DNA of 64,000 nucleotides from JAWPMT01 sp965229785 (GCA_965229785.1 CBDDJS010000001.1:7440001-7504000); one strand, 5' to 3'; shown: positions 1 through 8,875, counted from the first letter of the stretch. Notes: generated by a model from the letters alone, not told the origin. A program made the numbers and translations.

Positions 1-279
1 AGCTACATCTATATTGGTGAGCCCAAAAACACGGCAGTCTATGGCGAAGAGCCTAAGATTCAAACCAATGATGTGTTCATCGAGAAAGAGGATGTGATCC
101 AGTTTGTTAATACGGAGAAGGATAAACTTTCCGAGGCAGAGAGAGATCAGATCACCATGTCGATGAAGGTAGATATTGACGTTAAGATGGGAATTGTATC
201 CGATGTTCAGCAAGAGCTTAGAAAAGGTAACGCGCGAAAGTTGCTGTATAGTTCTTTGTTGAGATCAGATGAGGATTAA
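1..279 (+). CDS. ExbD/TolR-family biopolymer transport protein, C-terminal part
   Basis: The reading frame is open from base 1 and ends at TAA 277-279, so the 5' end lies outside the window and 92 residues are visible. The stretch MSMKVDIDVKMGIVSDVQQE matches the periplasmic end of ExbD proteins, where a residue-wise 'kaD..v.yg.v..v...l' region is followed by a helix (VQQELRKGNARKLLYSS). ExbD works with ExbB and TonB in the inner membrane to energise outer-membrane receptors. The N-terminal membrane anchor cannot be seen. A hairpin terminator follows at once, so this is the last gene of its operon. Family call is good; the exact paralogue is unknown. Confidence 0.75.
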   Translation, partial: SYIYIGEPKNTAVYGEEPKIQTNDVFIEKEDVIQFVNTEKDKLSEAERDQITMSMKVDIDVKMGIVSDVQQELRKGNARKLLYSSLLRSDED

Positions 280-302
280 TTCCTAACATAGATCACTATA
301 AG

Positions 303-336
303 ACCCTTTCCGGTACCTACCGGGAAGGGTTTTTTA
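303..336 (+). terminator. Rho-independent terminator after the exbD-like gene
   Basis: A 12-13 bp inverted repeat (ACCCTTTCCGGTA / TACCGGGAAGGGT, one G-T pair) is followed by six T residues. It lies 24 bases after the stop codon and reads in the plus direction. Confidence 0.85.
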
Positions 337-412
337 TGCTTTATACTTTCTGAGTGAGGAACCAGTTACCTCGTATCTGAGTTGGATCATAGCAAAGGAT
401 AGACCTGGTATC

Positions 413-1498
413 ATGGAGGTTGAAGATATAATCGTTTTAGGAGCAGGACTTGCGGGATTGACCACCGCTTATGGTTTGCAGAAAGCCGGGATTCCCTGTT
501 TATTGCTTGAAGCCAGAGACAAGATAGGAGGCAGAGTGCATACGATCTCAACCCCGTCAGGAGCCACCATCGAAATGGGTGCAACGTGGTTTGCAGATAA
601 GCATATTCACCTAATGAAGTTGATAAAAGAGTTGAAGGTGCCTTATCAGGAACAGTACACTGGGACGCGTGTACTTTACGACTATGCCAACCCGGGAAGA
701 ACAGTGCAGTTGTTTGAAGTCCCCGCTTCTAATGAAGCACAATATTTATTTACCAACGGAACTCAATCGCTGATAGATGCCCTTCAACTAAAGTTGGATA
801 CGAACCGAATCCTGTTAGGCCAACAGGTGCGTAAACTGAATTTTGAAAACAATTTGGTTGCAATTTCAACGAGTGATCAGGAAATCCAGGGCCGAATGGT
901 TATTAATACACTCCCGCCTAATCTATTTGTTAATTCAATTCAGATGACGCCTGCCTTACCGAAGGATTTGAAGGAACTAGCCGAAAGAACACATACGTGG
1001 ATGGGGGAGTCGATCAAAGTGGGGCTTGAATACAAAGAGGCCTTTTGGAGAAATAACGAAATTGGGACTATGATAAGTCAGTTTGGCCCGGCCCAGGAAT
1101 TGCATGATCACAGGCACGATGGAAAGAGTGGAAATGTGTTAAAAGGCTTTATAAATGCAGACCTCCACCTTCAGGGAAAGCAAGTAAGGAAGGAAAAGGT
1201 GATGGAGCAGATGAGAATGTATTTCGGGTCGGATTTGGAGGACGCGAGCTATTACGAAAAAGACTGGCAGAGTGATCCATTGACCTACCATTCCTATACT
1301 TCAGAAGTGATGCCACATCAATTAAATGGGCATCCCCTTTTCAGAGAAAGTTATTACGATGGTCGATTATACTTTGCGGGCTCTGAAACAGCCCAGGTAT
1401 TCCCAGGCTATCTTGATGGTGCCATAGAACGAGGGCTGGCAGTGACACAAATGATTCGGGAAAAAGCCAATGGTACTACCCTAAGACCAATTTCTTAG
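413..1498 (+). CDS. Flavin monoamine oxidase family FAD-dependent oxidoreductase
   Basis: A 361-residue FAD enzyme that probably oxidises an amine or a related CH-NH bond in the cytoplasm. The N terminus holds the dinucleotide-binding motif GAGLAG (residues 10-15), the acidic ribose-binding residue in LLEARD (about E33) and the GGR motif (39-41). The C terminus has LYFAGSET (319-326) followed by GYLDGAIERG, the usual second FAD contact of the amine oxidase family. It is shorter than classical monoamine oxidases (about 450), so the substrate domain is reduced. No signal peptide is visible. Its 3' end overlaps the opposing AhpD-like gene by 4 bases. The substrate cannot be told from sequence. 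Confidence 0.8.
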   Translation: MEVEDIIVLGAGLAGLTTAYGLQKAGIPCLLLEARDKIGGRVHTISTPSGATIEMGATWFADKHIHLMKLIKELKVPYQEQYTGTRVLYDYANPGRTVQLFEVPASNEAQYLFTNGTQSLIDALQLKLDTNRILLGQQVRKLNFENNLVAISTSDQEIQGRMVINTLPPNLFVNSIQMTPALPKDLKELAERTHTWMGESIKVGLEYKEAFWRNNEIGTMISQFGPAQELHDHRHDGKSGNVLKGFINADLHLQGKQVRKEKVMEQMRMYFGSDLEDASYYEKDWQSDPLTYHSYTSEVMPHQLNGHPLFRESYYDGRLYFAGSETAQVFPGYLDGAIERGLAVTQMIREKANGTTLRPIS

Positions 1499-2097
1499 TA
1501 TTGGTGTTTCCCTCGCGTCCATCCGGTTTGTTTCCCAAGTAATTGATTACCGTCCTCGGCAGCTGGTTCTTCCAGTTGTGTGCCCATGCTGTCATTCCAG
1601 CGATTGAGGTATCCAAACAAAGCGATCACCGCCATGATTTCTACAATCTCACCCTCATCCCAGTGTTTTCTCATGTTTGTCGCGATTCCATCATCTACGC
1701 TGTTGGGTACGGAAGAGGCGGCAACGGCCAGATCAAAGGCGGCTCTTTCTGCTTCCGAGAACGCCGGGTAAGTTGCGTATTCCCAAATGTGGTCTAATTT
1801 ATCTTGCTCGGATCCGTATCTGACCGCCGCGCGGATCGTGTGAGCCTGACAATACATGCATCCGGCTGTTTTGCTGGCAATGTATCCAATCAAACGTTTC
1901 AGGCTACTAGTGACCCGACCATGATTTTCCATCACGGCAGTGTTGAGAGATCGAAGGGCGTCAGCAATATGCGGACGATGCATCATGGTAAAAATGCTAT
2001 TGGGAGTGAATCCCAGTGTCTCCTGATAAAAGGTAGCAGTTTCTTCTGCTTCTGGATTGTCGCTTGGGTTGATGGGACTAACGAGGGGCTGCTTCAT
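1495..2097 (-). CDS. Carboxymuconolactone decarboxylase / AhpD-like peroxidase-related protein
   Basis: A 200-residue all-helical protein of the AhpD/CMD fold. The redox motif is C80-M-Y-C83-Q-A-H86. Family members use this CxxC pair to reduce peroxides or peroxiredoxins. In many relatives two histidines follow (AHH); here the second is Thr, so the proton relay may differ. The gene diverges from a TetR regulator, and their shared 74-base spacer carries a perfect palindrome, which suggests that this gene is the regulator's target. It converges with, and overlaps by 4 bases, the flavin oxidase gene. Activity is inferred from family only. Confidence 0.8.
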   Translation of the reverse strand: MKQPLVSPINPSDNPEAEETATFYQETLGFTPNSIFTMMHRPHIADALRSLNTAVMENHGRVTSSLKRLIGYIASKTAGCMYCQAHTIRAAVRYGSEQDKLDHIWEYATYPAFSEAERAAFDLAVAASSVPNSVDDGIATNMRKHWDEGEIVEIMAVIALFGYLNRWNDSMGTQLEEPAAEDGNQLLGKQTGWTRGKHQY

Positions 2098-2107
2098 TTT
2101 TTTCTTT

Positions 2108-2115
2108 CAAATATA
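2108..2115 (-). promoter_or_regulatory. Probable -7 element for the AhpD-like gene
   Basis: On the minus strand this reads TATATTTG, an exact match to the Bacteroidota -7 consensus TAnnTTTG. It lies 10 bases upstream of the ATG at 2097, which leaves a very short leader. The operator half-site GGCATA at 2134-2139 falls about where the -33 region would lie. Confidence 0.55.
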
Positions 2116-2141
2116 GAATATAATATTACATTAGGCATATT

Positions 2142-2165
2142 AATTTATGCCAATTGGCATAAATT
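2142..2165. promoter_or_regulatory. 24-bp perfect palindrome, probable TetR operator
   Basis: The sequence is a perfect 24-bp palindrome centred on CCAATTGG, with arms AATTTATGCC. It lies between the divergent AhpD-like and TetR genes. A third half-site, GGCATA at 2134-2139, forms a second inverted repeat with TATGCC at 2146-2151. The right arm runs into the TetR gene's -7 box (2160-2167), so binding there would block that promoter. Position and symmetry are seen; binding by this TetR is inferred. Confidence 0.7.
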
Positions 2166-2167
2166 TG
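2160..2167 (+). promoter_or_regulatory. -7 element of the tetR-type gene, overlapping the operator
   Basis: TAAATTTG matches TAnnTTTG exactly and ends 4 bases before the ATG at 2172. Transcription would start at or next to the start codon, giving a leaderless mRNA. The last arm of the palindrome overlaps this box, so autorepression is likely. Confidence 0.6.
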
Positions 2168-2171
2168 ATAT

Positions 2172-2765
2172 ATGAGTTTGAGTAAAGAATCGCTTATCAG
2201 AAAGTCTGCACTGAAGACCTTTGCTACGCACGGTTTTGATGGCAGTTCCATCCGTATGATTGCCGGTGTAGCTGGTCTGAATCATCAGAAGGTTACCTAT
2301 TACTTTCAAACCAAGGAGAATTTATTGATCTCAGCGCTGGAACATTCCTTTAAAGATTTGCACGGAATTGGCGATGCTTTGGTTTTTGATCCGGAGTTAC
2401 AAGATCCGATATTGCAATACCGGGATCATTTGAAGAAAGTAGCTCAATACTTTGCATCGAACCCCGAATTCCTGAAAATCATTTACCTGGAAACCTTAAG
2501 CAATAGCCCCAGGCTTAGTTTGATCAAACCGATGATCACTTCACTAAGGAACAGCGTCAAACGTGAGCTGGTTTTCCTGAAAAATTATGGATTTGGTTCA
2601 GCCCTTCCGATTGATCAATTGATGTTGATTTTTTCAGGCTGTTTCCACGCTTATTTTATACATCCCTATGTTCACTCGGGAATCGGTGGATCCATGTCGG
2701 AAATTGCATTAGATAACTTCGTTGATAGCATCTGCGATTTGCTATCTGGCACTAAAGATCAATAG
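2172..2765 (+). CDS. TetR/AcrR family transcriptional regulator
   Basis: A 197-residue repressor-type protein. The N-terminal helix-turn-helix spans about residues 8-52 and has the TetR pattern ALKTFATHGFDGSSIRMIA ... VTYYFQTKENLL, including the YYF-x-K-E signature just after the recognition helix. The C-terminal domain (about 60-197) would bind a ligand and dimerise; its ligand is unknown. The gene is divergent from the AhpD-like gene across a palindromic operator. Its stop lies 1 base from the end of the converging M24 peptidase gene. Regulation of itself and of the AhpD-like gene is the simplest reading. Confidence 0.85.
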   Translation: MSLSKESLIRKSALKTFATHGFDGSSIRMIAGVAGLNHQKVTYYFQTKENLLISALEHSFKDLHGIGDALVFDPELQDPILQYRDHLKKVAQYFASNPEFLKIIYLETLSNSPRLSLIKPMITSLRNSVKRELVFLKNYGFGSALPIDQLMLIFSGCFHAYFIHPYVHSGIGGSMSEIALDNFVDSICDLLSGTKDQ

Positions 2766-2766
2766 G

Positions 2767-4122
2767 TTATTCATTTGGATATAAAACCCTCGGAATGGTC
2801 ATGATCTCGGTTTGACGACCGTCGATATACCTGGTGTTTTCACCATCAAAGAAAGCGTCTTCTTCCAGCATGATCCGGATTTCCTTATCCCATTCCTCGA
2901 TATAGACCCCCGTATTAAGTTCTATGGAGTAAGCTGTTTTTTCGTATAATGGATAATCTCCCTTTCCCGGGACACCTCCTTGTTGATCCCAAAGACCAAT
3001 CGTAGGACCTGCTCCGTGTCCATGAAAACCGATGGGATGCGTATAGATTACGCCTTTTAGCCCTTCAGCCTCACATTGATCTAGTGTTGCCTTGAGGATT
3101 TCATTTCCTGTACGTCCGGTTTTGAAATGGGAAGTGAGGATATCCTGAACACGATTACCTTTTTTAAAGGCTTCTTTAAGATAGGAAGGCGGCGTGGTTT
3201 CGCCTGGCTTTAATACGTAAGCATGTTGTTGTGTGTCCGTATTAAGCCGCAGATAAGTAATGCCAAAATCCACATGCAACAGGTCTCCCGGGAAGATGAT
3301 TTCATCCTCTGGACGATCAGAAAAAGACCTTAAGTGCTCCGCAGATTCCGGGTCTTTGCGTTGAAGAGAAACGGATGGATGAAACCAGGCCGTAAACCCC
3401 GCTTCCCGTATGCGATCGCGATACCACCAAACCACATCATCGGTGGTGGTTATTCCCGGCTGAATAACTTTTTCGGAGAAACCTTCCGCAATGATCTGAT
3501 GGGCCATTCGGACAATGTTCTGATAGACAATCATTTCGGAATTGGTCCGGGTTTCCAGCCACCCTATGGCCAGGTCCTCGGCATTGACAACCCTGGATCG
3601 CATTTTCTTAGGCAAGTATTCCATGAACAGATCATAGTGCGTAGAGGTAATCCCATCAGCCAAAGCAAATGTGGAGGACTTATTGATCCCTATCTTTTGC
3701 GGGTCTTTTTCTTTGATCATATCGGCCAAAGCTTTCCATTGATCTGGCTCAGAGGCTTTGTCCCAGGCTTTCTTGAAAAGCTTGCCTACGCCATATCGCG
3801 CCATGGCAAAGGTCTCCAATGGTTTTCCTTGTCCTGGATCGTAAACCACGAGGATAGTAGTTCTTCTGGCAGATTGCCATGTAGAGGGTAGGAATGTTTT
3901 TAACACCGGATCTTCATTGTATTCACGGGAGATGATGACCCACATATCTATGCCACTTCTTTCCATCAAATCGGGGAGTACAGTTTGGATACGTTCCTCC
4001 AGCCACTGGTCAATGACGCGAGCCCGGTCGCGCATGTTCAGGGTTTTTGGAAAGTAGGCGTTTTGCGCCTGAGAGGTCACTACTATCAATAGGACCAGTA
4101 GACTGAAGATTGATTTGATCAT
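2767..4122 (-). CDS. Exported M24 family metallopeptidase (Xaa-Pro aminopeptidase-like)
   Basis: A 451-residue protein with a signal peptide (about residues 1-19, ending SQAQ) and therefore probably periplasmic. It has a creatinase-type N-terminal domain and a C-terminal pita-bread fold. The metal ligands of the family can be placed: D285 in VDFG, D296 eleven residues later, a His within HPIGFHGHG (362-369), E401 in SIELNTG, and a Glu in IMLEED (420-421). Members remove an N-terminal residue before proline or cleave dipeptides; the substrate here is unknown. It starts 100 bases from the end of ftsH and may be a separate unit. Confidence 0.85.
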   Translation of the reverse strand: MIKSIFSLLVLLIVVTSQAQNAYFPKTLNMRDRARVIDQWLEERIQTVLPDLMERSGIDMWVIISREYNEDPVLKTFLPSTWQSARRTTILVVYDPGQGKPLETFAMARYGVGKLFKKAWDKASEPDQWKALADMIKEKDPQKIGINKSSTFALADGITSTHYDLFMEYLPKKMRSRVVNAEDLAIGWLETRTNSEMIVYQNIVRMAHQIIAEGFSEKVIQPGITTTDDVVWWYRDRIREAGFTAWFHPSVSLQRKDPESAEHLRSFSDRPEDEIIFPGDLLHVDFGITYLRLNTDTQQHAYVLKPGETTPPSYLKEAFKKGNRVQDILTSHFKTGRTGNEILKATLDQCEAEGLKGVIYTHPIGFHGHGAGPTIGLWDQQGGVPGKGDYPLYEKTAYSIELNTGVYIEEWDKEIRIMLEEDAFFDGENTRYIDGRQTEIMTIPRVLYPNE

Positions 4123-4170
4123 GGCATCTATTTTTCTTGAAATTGCTAAGAAATCAGAGAATCCACAAAC

Positions 4171-4198
4171 AAAAAAAGCAGAGACATAGCTCTGCTTT
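4171..4198 (-). terminator. Rho-independent terminator of ftsH
   Basis: Read on the minus strand, the stem AAAGCAGAG / CTCTGCTTT with a 6-base loop is followed by a run of T (complement of A 4171-4177). It lies 25 bases beyond the ftsH stop codon. Confidence 0.85.
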
Positions 4199-4222
4199 CA
4201 TATATCATTGAATCGATAGAGA

Positions 4223-6298
4223 TTACACCGAAGTGCCTTCTTCCGTCTTTTCTTCTTTTGTTACCTCAGATTGGCCGTTGCTACTGGCTGCTTCTTCTTT
4301 TTCAGCTTTAGGTGCGTCTTCTGTTTCCTCTTCATTTCTATGGAAGTCACCGTCTGTAAAAGCTTCGTAAGTAGTTTTTCTTTCGAATGGACGCTTTCCA
4401 ATCAGTCGCTCAAGGTCGCTTTGGAACAAGATCTCTTTTTCCAAAAGCTCTTTAGCAATGGTTTCTAATTCTTGCTTTTTCTCTGATAGGAGGTCTTTGG
4501 TCTTTTTATAAGCTCCTTCGATCACACTTTTAACCTCCTTGTCGATGAGTTCAGCAGTCGCCTCAGAATAGGGCTTAGTGAAATTGTATTCGGACTGTTT
4601 GGAATCGTAAAATGAAAGATTTCCGACCTTGTCATTCATGCCATAAACGGTCACGATGCTATAAGCCATTTTCGTGATTCGCTCCAAATCACTCAACGCA
4701 CCGGTTGAAATTTTCCCGAATATGATGTCCTCCGCAACTCTACCTCCAAGCGCCATACACATTTCATCGAGTAGCTGCTCCGTTTGGTAAAGGAATTGCT
4801 CTTTTGGTAAGTACTGCGCATATCCTAAGGCGGCAACACCTCTTGGGACGATACTTACTTTAACCAAAGGATCCGCATGCTCCAGGTACCATCCAGCCAC
4901 GGCGTGGCCTGCTTCATGGTACGCGACAATTTCTTTTTCCTCCGGAGAAATAATTTTATTCTTCTTCTCAAGACCCCCGATTACCCTGTCAATGGCATCC
5001 TGAAAATCAACCATTTCCACTTTTTCCTTATCTCTACGAGCGGCTATTAAAGCAGCTTCGTTACAGACATTCGCAATTTCAGCTCCGGCAAACCCAGGTG
5101 TTTGTGCAGATAGTTTCTTCGCATCTATTTCCTCGTGCAACTTGATAGGCTTTAGATGCACTTTGAAAATGGCTTCTCGTCCTACAATGTCTGGCTTGTC
5201 GATACTCACCTGACGGTCAAAACGACCAGGACGAAGCAAAGCAGAATCCAATACGTCGGGACGGTTGGTGGCAGCAAGAATGATTACCCCGGAATCCGTT
5301 CCGAAACCATCCATTTCCACAAGAAGGGAGTTCAATGTATTCTCACGTTCATCATTAGATCCAGGCATTTGCCCTCTTCCTCTGGAACGTCCGATGGCAT
5401 CTATCTCATCAATAAAGACGATACAGGGTGCTTTTTCTTTCGCTTGTTTAAATAAGTCACGAACCCTGGCAGCTCCAACTCCCACAAACATCTCTACAAA
5501 ATCGGAACCAGATAAGGTGAAAAAAGGTACCGCCGCTTCACCAGCCACAGCCTTCGCTAACAGGGTTTTTCCTGTTCCGGGAGGGCCTACCAGCAATGCG
5601 CCTTTTGGTATTTTACCACCTAGCTTAGTGAATTTGCTTGGATTCTTGAGGAAATCAACAATTTCCTTGATCTCTTCTTTAGCCTCTTCCAGGCCAGCTA
5701 CATCCTTAAATGTAATTTTTACTTTATTCTCAGCATCGAACAAAGCTGCTCTTGATTTACCGATATTGAAGATCTGACCGCCGGGTCCACCTCCGCCGGT
5801 CATGCGACGCATCAGGAACCAGAACCCGAAGATGAATAGGAAGAAAATACCGTAAGTCAATAGGAAATCCGTAAAATCAGACCGCTCGTCGGTTTCATAT
5901 CCGATCCGTTGTTCTTGCGGAAGTTGCTCCACGATTCTTCTGAAGTCGTCTACGAATACTTTCGTATCGACCACATTGAATTGATAATGAGGACCCTGAT
6001 TGTTATTAAAAGGATTACTCTTTTCTAACTCAATCTTATATTTCGTGTTTTGCAGCGCCTCAGGCTTGAGCGTTACTTCGACGAGTTCTTTATTTTTAAT
6101 CAGCACCACACGTTGAACGTCGTTGCTGAGTACCATTTCTTCAAATCTCCTATCAGAAATTTTTATAGCAGAGGAGTTATTGCTGAAATAGGTGAAGCCA
6201 ATAATGGATGAAATCAAAATGATAATCACCCACATTTGATAGTTACTTCGACCTGGCCCGCCCATCAAACTTCTCTTCTGTCTCGGTTTATCTGCCAT
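4223..6298 (-). CDS. ftsH: ATP-dependent zinc metalloprotease FtsH
   Basis: A 691-residue membrane-anchored AAA+ protease that degrades misassembled membrane proteins and short-lived regulators. Two transmembrane segments (about 22-39 and 146-164) flank a periplasmic domain. The AAA module has Walker A GPPGTGKT (238-245), Walker B CIVFIDEID (about 292-300) and the second region of homology with ATNRPDVLDSALLRPGRFD. The zinc site is HEAGH (461-465). The C terminus (about 640-691) is an acidic, low-complexity tail rich in E and K. The gene lies downstream of rsfS on the same strand, a common order in Bacteroidota, and ends at its own terminator. Confidence 0.97.
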   Translation of the reverse strand: MADKPRQKRSLMGGPGRSNYQMWVIIILISSIIGFTYFSNNSSAIKISDRRFEEMVLSNDVQRVVLIKNKELVEVTLKPEALQNTKYKIELEKSNPFNNNQGPHYQFNVVDTKVFVDDFRRIVEQLPQEQRIGYETDERSDFTDFLLTYGIFFLFIFGFWFLMRRMTGGGGPGGQIFNIGKSRAALFDAENKVKITFKDVAGLEEAKEEIKEIVDFLKNPSKFTKLGGKIPKGALLVGPPGTGKTLLAKAVAGEAAVPFFTLSGSDFVEMFVGVGAARVRDLFKQAKEKAPCIVFIDEIDAIGRSRGRGQMPGSNDERENTLNSLLVEMDGFGTDSGVIILAATNRPDVLDSALLRPGRFDRQVSIDKPDIVGREAIFKVHLKPIKLHEEIDAKKLSAQTPGFAGAEIANVCNEAALIAARRDKEKVEMVDFQDAIDRVIGGLEKKNKIISPEEKEIVAYHEAGHAVAGWYLEHADPLVKVSIVPRGVAALGYAQYLPKEQFLYQTEQLLDEMCMALGGRVAEDIIFGKISTGALSDLERITKMAYSIVTVYGMNDKVGNLSFYDSKQSEYNFTKPYSEATAELIDKEVKSVIEGAYKKTKDLLSEKKQELETIAKELLEKEILFQSDLERLIGKRPFERKTTYEAFTDGDFHRNEEETEDAPKAEKEEAASSNGQSEVTKEEKTEEGTSV

Positions 6299-6352
6299 TT
6301 ATTGCTTATTTCTAAAATATCTTAATAAAACGCTTTGAGAGGGATTAAGTTC

Positions 6353-6727
6353 TCAATCTTCTACTGGTGTGATCAACGCATCACCCCAAAGTTCTTCAAT
6401 CGCATAAAAAGTTCGTTTTTCCTGATTAAAGACGTGTGCTACGACATCTACGTAATCAATCAAAATCCACTCTCGGTTCTGCTGTCCTTCTTTCTTCCAC
6501 GGCTTTTGTTTGGATTGCTCGCGAACATGTTTTTCAATGGAGTCAGAAATTGCGTCAATTTGAGTGTCGGATGTACCGGAGCAAATGACAAAATAATCCG
6601 AAACCGCATGTTTGACATGCTTCAAGTCCATTACCACGATCTCGGAAGCTTTCATTTCTGCCATTCCTTCGACAACTAAGTCACAAAGCTTTTTTGAATT
6701 AATTTCTTCCTCAACCAGATTTGTCAT
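6353..6727 (-). CDS. rsfS: Ribosomal silencing factor RsfS
   Basis: A 124-residue protein of the Iojap/RsfS family. It binds ribosomal protein L14 and keeps the ribosomal subunits apart when nutrients are scarce. Family features seen are the helix-strand start (LVVEGMAEMKASEIVVMDL), the conserved DYFVICSGTSDTQIDAI, and WILIDYVDVVAHVF near the C terminus. Length is normal for the family. It is followed by ftsH on the same strand after 54 bases and is divergent from birA. Confidence 0.93.
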   Translation of the reverse strand: MTNLVEEEINSKKLCDLVVEGMAEMKASEIVVMDLKHVKHAVSDYFVICSGTSDTQIDAISDSIEKHVREQSKQKPWKKEGQQNREWILIDYVDVVAHVFNQEKRTFYAIEELWGDALITPVED

Positions 6728-6767
6728 TCACTAACTTATTTTCGACCTTAAAATTACTAAAATATTA

Positions 6768-7529
6768 GTGCATAAATTCTTTGCCAAAACGTCCTTCCTG
6801 GGGAAAAATGTCATAAGTCTGCCAGAATGTCACTCTACTAACGATTTATTGATGGACTATGCGAGATTAGGGAAGGCGCAAGAAGGAACAATTGTCATTA
6901 CAGATTACCAAACCGTGGGAAAGGGCCAGCGTGGTAATCAATGGGAAAGTGAGCCTGGCGCCAATTTATTGTATTCTGTTTTATTGCATCCTCGCTACCT
7001 CGATCCTAAATCACAGTTTTATCTCGGTCTGTGCATGGCATTGGCAACAGTGAATGCCATTGAAGTATTTGTACCGCCTCAGCCCAAGTTAGAAGTGAAG
7101 TGGCCCAATGACCTCTACTTAAACGACAAGAAGCTGGCAGGAATTCTTTTAGAATCGAGTTTAGCGGGCAGTAAGGTGGATTTTGTGGTATTGGGGATGG
7201 GATTGAATGTGCGTCAGTTGAATTTCTCAAATCCCATGGCCACGTCTCTTCTAAACGAACAACTTGACCTGCAAAAAGAAGAATTGCTTGAGGAAATTCT
7301 AATACAACTTGAAAAGGAACTTAGAGTCCTGGAAGCAGGAAATTATCAATCCATTCTTGAAGCTTACTATGAACGATTGAGATGGATGGAAGAGGAACAT
7401 GTTTATGAAGCGCAGGGTCACCAGTTTTCAGGGGTAATCAAGGGAATTGATGGTCAGGGTAGATTATTGATGAAAGTCGAAGATCATGAGCGCGTTTATG
7501 ATATTAAAGAGATCAAATTTCTTTCGTGA
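6768..7529 (+). CDS. birA: Biotin--[acetyl-CoA-carboxylase] ligase
   Basis: A 253-residue cytoplasmic enzyme that activates biotin as biotinyl-AMP and attaches it to the carrier lysine of biotin carboxylases. The nucleotide/biotin loop is GKGQRGNQW (51-59), and the conserved KWPNDLYLNDKKLAGILLES block follows. It has no N-terminal DNA-binding domain, so it is a monofunctional (group I) ligase and not a BirA repressor. The start is GTG at 6768; no in-frame ATG lies closer that would keep the N-terminal strand. A probable substrate, the biotin carrier protein, lies at 17629-18120. Confidence 0.92.
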   Translation: MHKFFAKTSFLGKNVISLPECHSTNDLLMDYARLGKAQEGTIVITDYQTVGKGQRGNQWESEPGANLLYSVLLHPRYLDPKSQFYLGLCMALATVNAIEVFVPPQPKLEVKWPNDLYLNDKKLAGILLESSLAGSKVDFVVLGMGLNVRQLNFSNPMATSLLNEQLDLQKEELLEEILIQLEKELRVLEAGNYQSILEAYYERLRWMEEEHVYEAQGHQFSGVIKGIDGQGRLLMKVEDHERVYDIKEIKFLS

Positions 7530-7540
7530 TGGCAATTGAT

Positions 7541-7548
7541 TAACTTTG
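7541..7548 (+). promoter_or_regulatory. -7 element of ahcY promoter
   Basis: TAACTTTG matches the TAnnTTTG consensus. It is followed by CGGCC and lies 13 bases before the first ATG of ahcY. I see no clear TTG in the -33 position, so only the -7 box is called. Confidence 0.6.
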
Positions 7549-7561
7549 CGGCCTAATTCAA

Positions 7562-8875
7562 ATGACAATGTCAGAAGTTACAGAAAAATTCAAGGTTAAG
7601 GATATTGCCCAGGCAGATTGGGGTAGAAAAGAAATCAAATTGGCTGAGGCGGAAATGCCTGGTTTGATGGCACTTAGAGAGGAATATGGTGATTCAAAAC
7701 CATTAGCTGGTGCGAGAATAGCAGGTTGTTTGCACATGACTATCCAGACGGCTGTTTTGATTGAGACGTTGACTGCTCTTGGTGCAGAAGTTTCCTGGTC
7801 TTCTTGTAATATTTTCTCTACACAAGATCATGCGGCGGCGGCCATTGCCAAGTCAGGTGTGCCCGTTTATGCCTGGAAAGGAATGAATGAAGAAGAGTTT
7901 GATTGGTGTATTGAGCAGACATTATTTGCATTTGAAGGAGGTAAGCCTCTGAACATGATCCTTGATGATGGCGGAGACCTGACCAATATGGTACTGGACC
8001 AATACCCCGAGTTGGTAAAAGACATTAAAGGGCTTTCTGAAGAAACCACTACCGGTGTTCACCGCTTATACGAGCGAATGAAGAATGGTACCCTACCTAT
8101 GCCTGCTATCAACGTGAATGATTCTGTGACGAAATCGAAATTCGACAATAAATACGGTTGTAAGGAATCATTGGTAGATGCTATCCGACGAGGAACTGAC
8201 CTAATGTTAGCTGGTAAAGTTGCCGTTGTAGCTGGATATGGTGATGTAGGAAAAGGATCGGCTGCTTCTTTGCGAGGCGCTGGTGTTCGAGTGATTGTTA
8301 CCGAAATCGATCCGATTTGTGCCCTTCAGGCTGCAATGGACGGTTTTGAAGTGAAGAAGATGTCCAATGCTATTCCAAGAGCAGATATTATTGTGACTGC
8401 TACCGGAAATAAAGATATCATCCGTGCAGAGCACTTTGAAGCGATGAAAGACAAAGCGATCGTTTGTAATATCGGTCACTTTGATAATGAGATCGATATG
8501 GCCTGGTTGAACAAAAATCATGGTGCATCCAAAGTTGAGGTGAAGCCTCAGGTAGACATGTATACCATTGATGGGAAAGACCTAATTGTATTGGCAGAAG
8601 GGCGATTGGTAAACCTTGGTGTTGCTACTGGACACCCTTCATTTGTAATGTCCAACTCTTTCACAAACCAAACTTTGGCACAACTGGAGTTGTGGCAAAA
8701 TGCTGACAAGTACGATAACGCGGTTTATATGCTGCCTAAGCACCTGGACGAAAAAGTAGCAGCCTTACACCTGAATAAAATCGGTGTAGAGTTAGAAACC
8801 CTTTCTGAAGATCAGGCGGAATACATTGGAGTGACTGTTGAAGGTCCATTCAAGCCTGAGTACTACAGATATTAA
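7562..8875 (+). CDS. ahcY: Adenosylhomocysteinase (S-adenosylhomocysteine hydrolase)
   Basis: A 437-residue NAD-dependent enzyme that splits S-adenosylhomocysteine into adenosine and homocysteine, removing the inhibitor made by methyltransferases. Visible landmarks are LAGARIAGCLHMTIQTA (substrate domain), DSVTKSKFDN with the catalytic lysine (about K191), the NAD-binding GYGDVGKG (225-232) and the family C terminus KPEYYRY. Two ATGs are close together (7562 and 7568); either may be used. The stop overlaps the ATG of a SAM-dependent methyltransferase as TAATG, which links product removal with a methyl-transfer step. Confidence 0.97.
   Translation: MTMSEVTEKFKVKDIAQADWGRKEIKLAEAEMPGLMALREEYGDSKPLAGARIAGCLHMTIQTAVLIETLTALGAEVSWSSCNIFSTQDHAAAAIAKSGVPVYAWKGMNEEEFDWCIEQTLFAFEGGKPLNMILDDGGDLTNMVLDQYPELVKDIKGLSEETTTGVHRLYERMKNGTLPMPAINVNDSVTKSKFDNKYGCKESLVDAIRRGTDLMLAGKVAVVAGYGDVGKGSAASLRGAGVRVIVTEIDPICALQAAMDGFEVKKMSNAIPRADIIVTATGNKDIIRAEHFEAMKDKAIVCNIGHFDNEIDMAWLNKNHGASKVEVKPQVDMYTIDGKDLIVLAEGRLVNLGVATGHPSFVMSNSFTNQTLAQLELWQNADKYDNAVYMLPKHLDEKVAALHLNKIGVELETLSEDQAEYIGVTVEGPFKPEYYRY

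Noticed and set aside
6729..6770. CACTAA ... TTAGTG inverted repeat between rsfS and birA as a possible biotin operator
   Set aside because: The six-base arms are 30 bases apart in A/T-rich DNA, and the ligase has no DNA-binding domain. Chance is the simpler reading.
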